Below are positions 41,422-50,587 of a stretch of DNA of 64,000 nt, piece by piece. How positions within the stretch are numbered: the stretch's first letter is position 1; each line of letters opens with the position of its first letter. The position numbers were made by a program, and so were the translations under genes. Source of the stretch: Amycolatopsis sp. WQ 127309 (GTDB lineage: Bacteria > Actinomycetota > Actinomycetes > Mycobacteriales > Pseudonocardiaceae); assembly GCF_023023025.1 (NCBI RefSeq), contig NZ_CP095481.1, forward strand, positions 1,302,001 through 1,366,000. The letters are read 5' to 3'. The notes beneath the pieces are model-generated. The model was not told the DNA's origin, searched no databases, and was given only the letters and a program-made list of their open reading frames with translations.

Positions 41422-43343
41422 GACGCCCGCCAGACGAGGCGGTTGGAGCTGACCGAGCCGACCGTCACCCACACCGTGTAACCCACGGCGTAGTAGTAGA
41501 ACGAGTTCACGGTCAAGGATCCGTTCTTGTCAGTGGTCTTGTCGATGCCGTCGTTGCTGTAGCCGTCGTTGGTCGCGTGCGGCATGAGGTGGTAGGTCGT
41601 GTTCGGTTCGAACCCGGTCAGCACCACGTGCATGTACGCGCAGTCCGGGATGTCCTCGGACTCGCCACAGTTTCGATCAGCACCTTGGGGACGGGTCCCC
41701 TGACTGACTTTGACGGTCGGTTTCGGCGCCGCCCGCGTGAAGGTCGTCGACGCCGCCGCGCCCCGCCCGGCGCTGTTCTGCGCCGCGACCTGGACGCGGT
41801 AGGTCGCGCCCGCCACCAGGCCCGGAATGGACGCGGAGCGGCCGGCCGTGTCGAGCGAGCCCGCGCCCGAGCCGTCCGTGCGGGCCCAGCTGACGTGGTA
41901 GGCCGTGACGGCGGCGCCGTTCGGAGCCGCGGCCGACCAGCGGACCGCCGCGGTCGACCCGCTGACCGAGGCGGACAGCCCGCCCGGCACGCCCGGCGGT
42001 GTCGCGGGCGCGGCGACCACCGGCGGCGAGGCAGGTGGTGCGGGCGGTGCCGGTGGTGTGGTTCGCGACGGCGGGGCCGCGGGGCGCGTCGAAGCCGGCT
42101 TCGGGGGCGCGGGCGGCCGCGGCGGATCCGGCCGGCCGGAGGACGGCGGCGGGGTCGGCGTGACCGGCGGCGGTGCGACCGGCGGCGGCTGTTTCGGCGG
42201 GTCCGCGACGACCGGGACGTCGGCGGCCGAGCCGTCCGGGTCGACGACCACGACGTGCTTGCCGGCGTCGCCGTCGATGTAGAGCCGCTGGTCCTCGCCC
42301 TTGCTGAGCCGCGGATCGCCCGGCTCGGCCGGGATCGGCGTGACGTCGCGGCCGCGGCCGTCGGCGCCGTAGGTGCGCAGCGTCCGGCCGTGCTTGTCGA
42401 GCAGCGCGACGGTGTCGCCGGTGGCGGCCGGGGTCGCGTAGTCGCCCGGCGGGACGTCGACGGTGATCGGCGGGACGCCCGGCCGGTCGCGGGTCAGCGC
42501 GGCCGTGTCGACCAGGTGCAACCGGTTGGCGGACGGGTCGAAGATCGCGACGCGGCCCTGCGCGTCCGAGCCCGCGACGCGCGCGCCGGGCGGGACGTCG
42601 ACGCCGAGCGCGACGGCCGGTTCGAGACCGCCGGGACCGACCGCGCTGAACGTGCCGGCCGTGGTGTCGACGAAGACCGGTTTTTCCCCCACCAGGGTGA
42701 GGGCGCCGGCGTGCCCGGGCGGCGCCGCGGCGGGGCAGACGAGCTGATCGGCGGCCTTCGGCAGGTCGCAGACCGAGCCGGTGTCGACGCGGTTGACCCA
42801 CACCGTGCCGTCCTTCGCGGCCACCGGATCGCCGAGCTTCCCGCCCGCGGGAACGACGGTCATGGTGTCACCGAGCCGCACGACGCTGCCGGCGTCGCGG
42901 AAGACGAGGTAGGGCCCGCCGTCGGTTTCGAGCAGCACCGGGTGTTCCCCGGTGACCGGGAGCGGGGTGCTGCCGGTCACCGCGAGGTCGGATTTGCCGA
43001 ACTGCGTCGCCTGCGACGGCCCGACGACGTACCCGCTGGAATCCCCCTGCACCACGGAATCCCCCGGTGCGAGGCCGGGCACGGCGGCCTTCGCGTCGAC
43101 GCTGCGCGAAGCGCCGTTGACGTGCAGCACGAGCCCGAGCCCGGGGTTGACCACCCAGTGCCCGGACGGCGAAAACGACAGGCCGGACGTCGGGCTCACG
43201 GCTCCCGTGAGCGCCAACGTGACCACCGCGACCCCGCCGATCGCGACCAGCGCCACGGGCAGTCTCGACCGCAAACCCCGGCCGGCCCCCCGCGGCGCGC
43301 CACCCTTCACGCCACTTCCCTGCACCCGCTCAGCGTAAGCCAT
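41418..43343 (-). CDS. Membrane-anchored fibronectin type III protein
   Basis: 641 residues. One N-terminal helix (RLPVALVAIGGVAVVTLALTG), a beta-propeller-like region of about 380 residues with regular GDTV/LLDKHGR repeats, a long Pro/Ala/Thr linker, an Fn3 domain (about 455-545; PGVPGGLSASVSGSTAAVRW) and a C-terminal beta domain with two Cys (NCGESEDIPDC). First gene of the Fn3-MoxR-DUF58-transglutaminase operon and probably its extracytoplasmic sensor or substrate. ATG 43343. Confidence 0.82.
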
Positions 43344-43386
43344 CGGATACAGTCCGGGTCCATTCCGCGTACACCGAGGGGGCCGG

Positions 43387-43827
43387 ATGGCGGCGAACCG
43401 GCCGGTCACGGCGGTGGCCGGGCTGCTGGCCGTGCCGGCGCTGACCGGCCTGCTGACCTTCGCGCTCGCCCGCGCCGCCGACGATCCGGTGCTGCCCGTG
43501 ACCGCCGGGGCCGGCCCGCTGACGGTCGTCGGCTCGGTGACGCTCGAGCCGGCCACGCCCGTCGCCGGGCAGCCGGTCACCGCCCGCGTGCGCGTCGCGG
43601 GCGATCGCCCGGTCCGGCTGCGGACGCTCGTGGTGAAGATCCGCGACGACCGCGGCGCGTTCCACGACTTCCCGGCCCGCCCGGACTTCCCGCTGACGCC
43701 GTCGGCCGCCGATTTCGTGGTCACCACGGCGTTTCCGGCGCCCGGCCGCTACTTCGCCTACCTGGCCTACGACACCGGCGACGGCCCGCTGAGCCTGCCG
43801 CCGTGGGCGCCGTTCACGGTGCGCTGA
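43387..43827 (+). CDS. Secreted or anchored beta-sandwich protein of unknown function
   Basis: 146 residues. Signal or anchor (VAGLLAVPALTGLLTFALA), then a single immunoglobulin-like domain (VVGSVTLEPATPVAGQPVTA, APGRYFAYLAYD). There is no Cys lipobox. It is divergent from the Fn3 gene with only 43 bp between starts, and its end overlaps the convergent sensor kinase by 14 bp. Function unknown. Confidence 0.7.
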   Translation: MAANRPVTAVAGLLAVPALTGLLTFALARAADDPVLPVTAGAGPLTVVGSVTLEPATPVAGQPVTARVRVAGDRPVRLRTLVVKIRDDRGAFHDFPARPDFPLTPSAADFVVTTAFPAPGRYFAYLAYDTGDGPLSLPPWAPFTVR

Positions 43828-45061
43828 GCGGCAGCACCAGCTCGAAGATCGCGCCGCCCTGCTCGGCGTTGTAGACGCGCAGCTCGCCGCCGTGGGCCTG
43901 CGCGACCCACCGCACGATCGACAGCCCGAGCCCGCTCGACGAGCCCTCGCCGGTGAACTGCTCGAACGCCGCTTCCGCGCGGGCCGCGTCGACGCCGGGG
44001 CCGTGGTCGGCGACGGTGACCCGGCCGCCCGCCACGGTGATGTGCACGACCGCCCGCGCGCCGGGCTCGTGGCCGTAGCGCAGGGCGTTGTCGAGCAGGT
44101 TCGCGATGGCCCGCTGCACGAGGACCGGGTCGGCGTCGATCTCGGTGGGGGCCGCGGTGAGCGTGACTTCGCCGCCCTCGGCCGGGGTTTCGCGGACGAC
44201 GCCGGCGACGAGCTCGTCGAGCCGGACGCGCCGGACGGCGAGCTGGTCGGCGCCCGCCGACAACCGGGCCCGGACGAGCAGGCCGTCGATGATCTCGCCC
44301 ATCCGCCCGGCCAGCCGCACGGTGCGCGGCAGCAGGTCGGCGCTGTGCGCGGGGTTGCGCAACGCCGTCTCGGCCAGCGCGCGCAGGGCCGCGACCGGCG
44401 TCCGCAGGTCGTGCGCGGTCTCGGCGATGAGGATTTCCTGCTGCGCCAGGGCTTTCGTGGCCGGCCGCAATGCCCGCCCGGCGATCAGGTACCCCGCGAC
44501 CCCGGCGACGCCGACGAGCAGCACGCACCCGCCGATGAGCAGCAGCACGCGCTCGTCGTGCGCGTCGGCCGACTCCTGGGCGTCGAGGGTGGCCACGACC
44601 GCGCCGACGTACCGGCCGCCCGGCTCGAGGAACGGCTGCGCGCACACCCGGACCAGGCCGTCGCCGCCCTGGACCGTGCCGCTCAGCAGCGTCCCCGATT
44701 CGGTGGCCTGGCGCGCGAGCCCGGTCAGCGTCGCGTTGTCGACCGCGACGCAGGTGCGCGCCGACTGGTAGCCGGTGAACCGGACGTCGGCGCCGGGCAG
44801 CACGGCGAACTGCGGGCAGCCGGCGTTCATCGGGTCGCGCGCGACGTCGGCCGTGACGATCGCGCCGTCGTAGTGGATCAGCCGGGTAACGGTCGAGGTG
44901 ACGCGCTGGAGCTGGGCGTCCAGGGCGAGGTCGCGGCTGCGGCCGTCGTCGCGGACCAGCAGCCAGCAGTAGAGGATGAGCCCGACCGCGTTGAGCCCGG
45001 TGAACAGCCAGACGAGCAGCCAGCGCAGGCGGCGCAGCCGGGCCGCGGACGTCGCGCTCAC
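43814..45061 (-). CDS. Sensor histidine kinase
   Basis: 415 residues. Two transmembrane helices (about 13-35 and 175-198) flank an extracellular sensor with two Cys (MNAGCPQFA, ARTCVAV). The H-box is ETAHDLRTPVAALR (about 235), N-box RAIANLLDNALRYG, G boxes VADHGPGVD and GLGLSIV. The GTG start overlaps the response regulator stop by 4 bp, so they form a cognate pair. Confidence 0.92.
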   Translation of the reverse strand: MSATSAARLRRLRWLLVWLFTGLNAVGLILYCWLLVRDDGRSRDLALDAQLQRVTSTVTRLIHYDGAIVTADVARDPMNAGCPQFAVLPGADVRFTGYQSARTCVAVDNATLTGLARQATESGTLLSGTVQGGDGLVRVCAQPFLEPGGRYVGAVVATLDAQESADAHDERVLLLIGGCVLLVGVAGVAGYLIAGRALRPATKALAQQEILIAETAHDLRTPVAALRALAETALRNPAHSADLLPRTVRLAGRMGEIIDGLLVRARLSAGADQLAVRRVRLDELVAGVVRETPAEGGEVTLTAAPTEIDADPVLVQRAIANLLDNALRYGHEPGARAVVHITVAGGRVTVADHGPGVDAARAEAAFEQFTGEGSSSGLGLSIVRWVAQAHGGELRVYNAEQGGAIFELVLPLSAP

Positions 45062-45723
45062 GCCGGTGCCCCGAGCCGGTAGCCGAGCCCGCGGACGGCG
45101 TGCACGAGATCCGGTTCGCCGAGCTTGCGGCGGATCCGGCGGATGACGACGTCGACGACGTTGGACATCGGGTCGGCTGCGGCGTCCCAGCAGTGTTCGA
45201 CCAGGTCGGCGCGGGCGACGGCCCGGCCGGGCCGCGAGATCAGGAACTCCAGGACGGCGAACTCGCGGGCGCTCAACGCCAGCGGCGCGCCACCGCGGCG
45301 GGCTTCGTGGCGGGCGGTGTCGACCTCGAGGTCGGCCACCCGCAGCACCGGCGGCCGGGTGGCCGGACGGCGGCAGAGCGCGTGCACCCGGGCGGTCAGC
45401 TCGGCCACCGCGAACGGCTTGCCGAGGTAGTCGTCGGCGCCGCTCTCGAACCCGGCGACGCGGTCCGCGACCCCGGCGTGGCCGGTCAGGAACAGCACCG
45501 GGACCGTCCAGCCGGTTCGCCGTCGCTCGGCGATGTAGCCGAGCGAATCGCCGTCGGGCAGCTTGCGGTCGAAAACCACGCAGTCGTAGGCGTGGCGCGC
45601 GAACGCCGTGTCGGCGCTCGCGACGTCGCCGGCCTCGTCGACGTCGAACCCGGCCGCCCGCAGCTCGACCGCGACGGCCGTGCGCAGGTCCTCGTCGTCC
45701 TCCACCACCAGCACCCGGCTCAC
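45058..45723 (-). CDS. OmpR/PhoB-type response regulator
   Basis: 221 residues. Acidic pocket VVEDDEDLR, phospho-Asp in CVVFDRKLPDG, Lys in YLGKPFAV, and a winged helix with SNVVDVVIRRIRRKLG. First gene of the regulator-kinase operon. A closely similar regulator without its own kinase is encoded at 47440-48117, on the other side of the AfsR-type gene. Confidence 0.93.
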   Translation of the reverse strand: MSRVLVVEDDEDLRTAVAVELRAAGFDVDEAGDVASADTAFARHAYDCVVFDRKLPDGDSLGYIAERRRTGWTVPVLFLTGHAGVADRVAGFESGADDYLGKPFAVAELTARVHALCRRPATRPPVLRVADLEVDTARHEARRGGAPLALSAREFAVLEFLISRPGRAVARADLVEHCWDAAADPMSNVVDVVIRRIRRKLGEPDLVHAVRGLGYRLGAPA

Positions 45724-45811
45724 CGGCCGATCATGTCATCGAAACCTCATGCGGGCCGCGGCACGGTGGTGGCACAACGGGCCGGACGGCCCGGACCGCG
45801 AGGGGGAAAAG

Positions 45812-47443
45812 GTGCTCTTCCAGGTGCTGGGGCCGGTGACGGCGCGTGGCCGCGACGGCGCGGCGCTCGAGCTCGGGCCGGGCAAGCCGGTCACCGTGCT
45901 GGCGACGCTGCTGCGGCACGCGGGCGCCTGGGTGAGCGTCGACGAGCTGGTGGACGCGACCTGGGCGGACCGCCGCCCGCCCGCGTCGGCCGAGGCCAAC
46001 CTCAAGACCTACATCTGGCGCCTGCGGCGGGTCCTGCCGGCGCCGGGCGACGGCGGGCGCATCGAGCACCGGCCCGGTGCCTACCGGATCCGCGTCGAGC
46101 CCGGGGAGCTCGACGCGGACCTGGCCGCCGACCTGGCCGCGCGGGCGGGAGCCGCGCTGGCCGAGGGGGAGCACGAGACCGCCGCCGCGCTGGCGGGACG
46201 GGGGCTCGCGCTGTGGCGCGGGCGGCCGTTCGAGGGGGTGGCCGGGAAGCCGCCGGCCGCGGCGGCGGTCCGGCTCGGCGAGCTGCGCTGGGAGCTGCGG
46301 GAGCTGCTGGCCCGCGCCCGGCAGGCGGCCGGGCGCGCGGGTGAAGCCGTTGTGCTGCTTCGGGAACTGGTCACCGAGGACCCGCTGCGCGAAGGCGCGT
46401 GGACGCTCCTGGTCGACGCGCTCACCGCCGCCGGCCGCCGGGGCGAGGCGCTCTCGGCGTACTGCGACGCGCGGCGGGTGCTCGCCGCGGAACTCGGCGT
46501 CGAGCCCGGCGCTGGACTGGCCGCGGCCTACCGGCGGGCGCTGTCCGGGCCCGCTCCGGCGCGTCGCGAACTCCCCCGGGACGTCCCCGGCTTCACCGGC
46601 CGCGACGCCGAACTCGCGCTGCTGCGGGACGCGCCCGAGCCGGTCGTGCTGCTCGAAGGGATGCCGGGCGTGGGGAAGTCCGCGCTGGCCGTGCGGCTCG
46701 CGCACGAGCTGGCCGAGCGGTTCCCGGACGGCCAGTTCCACGTCGAGCTGGGTGCCGGCGGCGATCCCGGCGCGGTGCTCGCCCGGCTGCTGCGCGCGAT
46801 CGGCGTCGACGCCCTTCCCGCCGACCTCGGTGAACGCGCGGCGCTCTGGCGGTCCGAGATCGCCGGCCGCCGGATCCTGCTGGTCCTCGACGACGCCGTC
46901 AGCGCGCGCCAGATCGCGCCGCTGCTGCCGGGCGCGGGCCCGGCCCGGACGCTGATCACGACCCGCGACGGCGGCTGGCACGTCCCCGGCGCGCGTCGGC
47001 TGACCCTGGCACCGCTCGACGACGAAGCCGCCACTGCGCTGGTCCGCGCGTGTGCGGGCGACGCCCGGCCGCTGGGCGAACTGCTCGCTTTCTGCGGCGG
47101 GCTACCGGATCTGCTGCGCGCGGCCGGCGACCGGCTCGCCGCGCGGCCGCACTGGCGGATCGCCGACGTCGTCGCGTGGCTCGCGGCGGAGGTCGCCCCG
47201 GCCCGGCTCGACGCGTCCCTGCAGCGGCTCGCCCCGGCCGAGCGGACGGCGTTCCGCGCGTTCGCCGGGCTGCCGCGCGAGGTCGGCGTCCCGCTGGTCG
47301 CGCGGCGGCTGCGGGTGGGCCAGGCCGAGGCACGGCGGCTGCTGGAACGGCTGGTCGACGTCCACCTGCTCACCGCGCCCGGCCCCGGGCGGTACCGGGC
47401 GCGGGTTTCCCGGCCGGGTGACCAAGGGGTGCACGTGGCATGA
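45812..47443 (+). CDS. AfsR/SARP-type regulator with NB-ARC ATPase
   Basis: 543 residues. OmpR-type winged helix (about 1-90; ELVDATWADRRPP, LKTYIWRLRRVLP), BTAD (about 95-240), NB-ARC ATPase with P-loop LLEGMPGVGKSALA (about 284-297) and Walker B ILLVLDDAV. It stops after the winged-helix part of NB-ARC, with no TPR. GTG 45812 has AGGGGG upstream. Its stop overlaps the next response regulator start (ATGA). Confidence 0.88.
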   Translation: MLFQVLGPVTARGRDGAALELGPGKPVTVLATLLRHAGAWVSVDELVDATWADRRPPASAEANLKTYIWRLRRVLPAPGDGGRIEHRPGAYRIRVEPGELDADLAADLAARAGAALAEGEHETAAALAGRGLALWRGRPFEGVAGKPPAAAAVRLGELRWELRELLARARQAAGRAGEAVVLLRELVTEDPLREGAWTLLVDALTAAGRRGEALSAYCDARRVLAAELGVEPGAGLAAAYRRALSGPAPARRELPRDVPGFTGRDAELALLRDAPEPVVLLEGMPGVGKSALAVRLAHELAERFPDGQFHVELGAGGDPGAVLARLLRAIGVDALPADLGERAALWRSEIAGRRILLVLDDAVSARQIAPLLPGAGPARTLITTRDGGWHVPGARRLTLAPLDDEAATALVRACAGDARPLGELLAFCGGLPDLLRAAGDRLAARPHWRIADVVAWLAAEVAPARLDASLQRLAPAERTAFRAFAGLPREVGVPLVARRLRVGQAEARRLLERLVDVHLLTAPGPGRYRARVSRPGDQGVHVA

Positions 47444-48117
47444 CCCGGCTAGGCTCGGTGCCCGTGCGGGTACTGGTCACCGAGGACGACGAGGACATCC
47501 GCCTCGCCGTCGAGCTGGCGTTGCGCGACGCCGGGTTCGCCGTCGACACGGCGCCCGACCTGGCGACCGCGGACGAAGCATTGTTCGTCAATTCCTACGA
47601 CTGCGCGGTGTTCGACCGGAAACTGCCGGACGGTGATTCCCTCGGCTTTGTCCGTGGCCACCGGAATTCCGGCTGGACGGTTCCCGTGCTGTTCTTGACC
47701 GGGCACGACAGCGTCGCCGACCGCGTCGCCGGGCTGGCCGAAGGCGACGATTACCTCGGCAAGCCGTTCGCCGTCGCCGAGCTGATCGCGCGGGTGCGGA
47801 ACCTGTGCCGCCGCGCCGTCGCGTCGGGGCCCGAAGTCCTGCGCCACGGCGACCTTTCCCTGGACGTCTACCGGCACGAAGTCCATCGTTCCGGCGTGCT
47901 CGTTTCCTTGACGGCCAAGGAGTTCGCCGTGGTGCGGCGGTTGCTGGAGGCGGCCGGGAGCACGGTCACGCGGCGCGAACTGGAGGCGGCGGCGTGGGAC
48001 GAACTGGTCGCGCCGACGTCCAACGTGCTCGACGTCGTGATCGCGCAGCTGCGGCGCAAACTCGGGCCGCCGCCGATCGTGCGGACCGTGCGGGGAACAG
48101 GTTTCGCGCTTTCCTGA
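47440..48117 (+). CDS. OmpR/PhoB-type response regulator without adjacent kinase
   Basis: 225 residues. Phospho-Asp in CAVFDRKLPDG, Lys in YLGKPFAV and winged helix SNVLDVVIAQLRRKLG, all nearly the same as in the regulator at 45058. One residue is missing in the loop before DDYLGKP (LAEGDDY against FESGADDY). Coupled by a 4-bp overlap to the AfsR-type gene. The kinase at 43814 may serve both regulators. Confidence 0.9.
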   Translation: MTRLGSVPVRVLVTEDDEDIRLAVELALRDAGFAVDTAPDLATADEALFVNSYDCAVFDRKLPDGDSLGFVRGHRNSGWTVPVLFLTGHDSVADRVAGLAEGDDYLGKPFAVAELIARVRNLCRRAVASGPEVLRHGDLSLDVYRHEVHRSGVLVSLTAKEFAVVRRLLEAAGSTVTRRELEAAAWDELVAPTSNVLDVVIAQLRRKLGPPPIVRTVRGTGFALS

Positions 48118-48199
48118 TGTATTGGCGCTGTATCGCGGTTGGACGGCGATCGCGCACCATTCCCGGGTAGGACTTTCTTCGATTCCCGGGAGCACTGTG

Positions 48200-48940
48200 A
48201 TGAGCAAACCGAACCGGATCGGCCGGGCGGCGGTCTACGGCGTCGCGGGCCTGGCGACGGCCGCGATCGGCGCCACCGCGGCGAACGCCATGGCCGCCGA
48301 GAGCGACACCGTGGCGGCTCCGCAGGCCGCGGCGGCCCAGGCCCCGATGACGCAGGCACCGGCAGCTCCGGCTGTTTCGCCGCACGCGTCTCCGGCCGTG
48401 AAGACACCGGCGGTGAAGGCCCCGGCTGCGCACCCGGCACCGGTCGTCAAGGCGCCTGAGGTGAAGGCGCCGACCGTCAAGGCTCCTGAGGTGAAGGCGC
48501 CCGCGGTCAAGGCACCCAAAACCAAGCCCGTCTCGAAGCCCGCCTCGAAGCCTGTCGTGAAGCCTGTTGTGAAGCAGGCCGCTTCGACGCACAAGGCCGC
48601 GCCGAAGGTGCACGTCGCCGCCCCGGCCGCGCACCAGGTCACCGGCGTGCGGCACCACGCGGTGAAGCCCGCGACGCGGCACGCCGCTCAGCACGCGAAG
48701 GCGGCGCCGCAGAAGAAGTTCGTCGTGCGGGCCGCGACCCGGCCGGGCGTCGCCCAGGCCGAGCAGCGCGTCAAGGACCTGCAGGCCGAGCTGACGCGGG
48801 CGCGGGCCGATCTCGCGACCCTGAAGGCGGGGCAGCAGCGGGACATCGGGCCGTGCAAGACCGTCCGGAAGGTGTCGGCCGACGGGCACAGCGCGTCGAC
48901 GGCTTCGGTGTGCGGCAACGGCACCGTGAAGGTGGGCTGA
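48200..48940 (+). CDS. Exported Ala/Lys/Pro-rich repeat protein
   Basis: 246 residues. The N-terminus (GRAAVYGVAGLATAAIGATA) acts as signal or anchor. The middle is low-complexity, with KAPEVKAP and KPVSKPASKP repeats and many His/Ala. The C-terminal 60 residues form a short coiled coil (VAQAEQRVKDLQAELTRARA) ending with two Cys (GPCK, VCGN). Its signal is nearly identical to that of the protein at 50584-51312. ATG 48200 has GGGAG upstream. TTCCCGGG occurs twice in the 82-bp upstream gap. Confidence 0.72.
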   Translation: MSKPNRIGRAAVYGVAGLATAAIGATAANAMAAESDTVAAPQAAAAQAPMTQAPAAPAVSPHASPAVKTPAVKAPAAHPAPVVKAPEVKAPTVKAPEVKAPAVKAPKTKPVSKPASKPVVKPVVKQAASTHKAAPKVHVAAPAAHQVTGVRHHAVKPATRHAAQHAKAAPQKKFVVRAATRPGVAQAEQRVKDLQAELTRARADLATLKAGQQRDIGPCKTVRKVSADGHSASTASVCGNGTVKVG

Positions 48941-48941
48941 C

Positions 48942-49337
48942 GTGGGCGCCACCGTCGCCGAGCGGCCGCGGCTGTCGCTGCAGTCCGCCCTGGTCCGCAC
49001 CGGCCTGCTGCGGCGGCCGGTCGCGCCGCGCTACATCGTCGTGCCCGCGCAGGTCTGGCTGGGCCAGCGGGCGGCCACGCCGGAGGACGACGAACACGCG
49101 TCCGACGCGGTGCCCGCGGAGGAGTACTACTACCAGCACCCGGTGCGGACGCCAATGGGCCAGGCCGCGGCGAGCACGGCCGGCGGCGTGCTGGCCGCGA
49201 TCGCCGCCGGCGTCCTGCCGGGGATGCTGATCGGCGCGCCGGGCGGGATCGTCGCCGGCGTCGCGGCCGGGCTGTTCGGCGGGCTGATGGGCCGCGAACT
49301 GGCCGGCGAGCTGTACGAACGCCGTCACGAAGCCTGA
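48942..49337 (+). CDS. Small membrane protein with glycine-zipper-like segment
   Basis: 131 residues. Soluble N-terminal half (SALVRTGLLRRPVAPRYIVV) and a C-terminal Gly/Ala-rich hydrophobic region (GGVLAAIAAGVLPGMLIGAP, GIVAGVAAGLFGGLMGRELA) resembling glycine-zipper membrane inserts. Starts 1 bp after the preceding stop, so probably co-transcribed with it. No known family recognised. Confidence 0.6.
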   Translation: MGATVAERPRLSLQSALVRTGLLRRPVAPRYIVVPAQVWLGQRAATPEDDEHASDAVPAEEYYYQHPVRTPMGQAAASTAGGVLAAIAAGVLPGMLIGAPGGIVAGVAAGLFGGLMGRELAGELYERRHEA

Positions 49338-49338
49338 C

Positions 49339-49366
49339 GGGGCGGGTGCCGATCGGCACCCGCCCC
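49339..49366. terminator. Bidirectional hairpin between convergent genes
   Basis: GGGGCGGGTGCCGA followed directly by its reverse complement, a 28-nt perfect palindrome. It lies between stops at 49337 (plus) and 49376 (minus). Confidence 0.85.
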
Positions 49367-49375
49367 GGTGGTTCC

Positions 49376-50587
49376 TCAGCCCGCGACAGCGGAGACGAAG
49401 TCCTTGAAGACGTCGCTGGTGAGCACGCCGTCCTCGATGGCCTGCGGATCGACCTCCATGTCGAGGCCCAGCGACCCGCCGACCAGCGGCGAGAAGCCGG
49501 CCTTGACGTGCACGCGGTACTTCCCGTCCTCGCCCTTGCCCAGCGTGGCCTCGGCGGTGACGCCCGGGCCGATCATCAGCTCGGGCTGCGCGGACACGGT
49601 GACCGGGCCGGGGCCGCTCGACACCTCGGGCAGTTTGACGTCGAGCCCGGCCTTGGCTTCGGCTTTGGCACCGACGCCGTCCTTGCCGGCCTCGACGCCG
49701 CCTTCCGCCTTGGCCGTCAGCGCGTATTCGCCGTTCTGGATCCCGCCGTCGAGGGCGGACCAGGTGCCGTGGTCGAAGTCGTAGTGCGCCTCGGCGTGGA
49801 CGATCCCGCCCTTCTTGTCCGGGCCCGTCACCTCGGCCCCGCTGTCGGTCCCCTGCGACCGGACCTTGACGCCGAGCTGGTCGAGCCGGTCCATCGCGTC
49901 CTGCACGTAACGGCGGAGAATGCCCTGGGTGCGCAGGCAATCCCCTTGTGTGCAGGCGGGCGTGATCGGGATCGGGTCCTCGGGGTACGGATCACCGGCG
50001 TTCGGCTGCGGCCACGGGTCGTCGCCGTCGTCGGCCTTGTGGCGGTAGCCGGCGGGGATGGCGTCCTGCTTGTGGACCTGCCGGTAGTCGGGCTTCTTCT
50101 GCTGCTTTTCCTGCTTTTCCTGCTTTTCCTGCTTGTCTTTCTTCTGCTGGTTGTCGCGGTCCTTGTTGTCGTCCTGGTTCTTCTTGTTGTTGTCGTCCTG
50201 CTGCTTGCGCGGCTTGTCCTCTTGCCCGGAGTCCTCACGCGGCTTCGGCTTCTCCTGCTTCGGCGCGGGCTTATCCTGCTTCGGCTTCGGCTTCGGCTGC
50301 TGCTTGGGCGTCTGCTGCTTGGGCGCGGGATCCTTCTTCTGCGCCGGCGGCGGGTTCACCGGCTGGTTCTTGGTCTCGGCGTCGAGCTTCCGCAGCGGGC
50401 CGTCGTCGCGCAGCGCCCCGCCGGGACCGCTCGGAATCAGCTTCCCGCCCACACCCCCGCCCGGAATCGTGCACGCGCACGGGTTCGGCGTCGGCTTCGC
50501 CTCGGCCGCGCCCGCGCTGAGCAGCCCGAACCCGAGGGCGACGAAGCCGCCGGAAGCCGTGTGGAGCAGCGCCCGGCGTGCGCTCAT
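49376..50587 (-). CDS. Secreted protein with charged low-complexity linker and amphipathic beta domain
   Basis: 403 residues. Signal peptide (RRALLHTASGGFVALGFGLL, cleavage after AEA), Pro/Lys/Gln/Glu-rich region to about residue 185 with KQEKQEKQEKQ repeats, two Cys pairs (PCAC, CTQGDC), then a repetitive beta domain of alternating Ala/Glu/Lys (EYALTAKAEGGVEAGKDGVG). That domain resembles polymorphic-toxin-adjacent or phage-tail-like beta repeats, but no toxin motif is visible. The ATG at 50587 overlaps the preceding stop by 4 bp. Confidence 0.7.
   Translation of the reverse strand: MSARRALLHTASGGFVALGFGLLSAGAAEAKPTPNPCACTIPGGGVGGKLIPSGPGGALRDDGPLRKLDAETKNQPVNPPPAQKKDPAPKQQTPKQQPKPKPKQDKPAPKQEKPKPREDSGQEDKPRKQQDDNNKKNQDDNKDRDNQQKKDKQEKQEKQEKQQKKPDYRQVHKQDAIPAGYRHKADDGDDPWPQPNAGDPYPEDPIPITPACTQGDCLRTQGILRRYVQDAMDRLDQLGVKVRSQGTDSGAEVTGPDKKGGIVHAEAHYDFDHGTWSALDGGIQNGEYALTAKAEGGVEAGKDGVGAKAEAKAGLDVKLPEVSSGPGPVTVSAQPELMIGPGVTAEATLGKGEDGKYRVHVKAGFSPLVGGSLGLDMEVDPQAIEDGVLTSDVFKDFVSAVAG
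50101..50144 (-). repeat. 9-bp tandem repeat in coding sequence
   Basis: About four copies of TCCTGCTTT-type units encode the KQEKQEKQE stretch. Such arrays can change length by slippage without shifting frame. Confidence 0.6.

Noticed and set aside
50101..50144. Frameshift-prone contingency locus
   Set aside because: Repeat unit is 9 bp, so slippage keeps the frame.
49376..50587. Polymorphic toxin
   Set aside because: Signal, linker and repetitive beta domain are present but no toxin motif or adjacent immunity gene.
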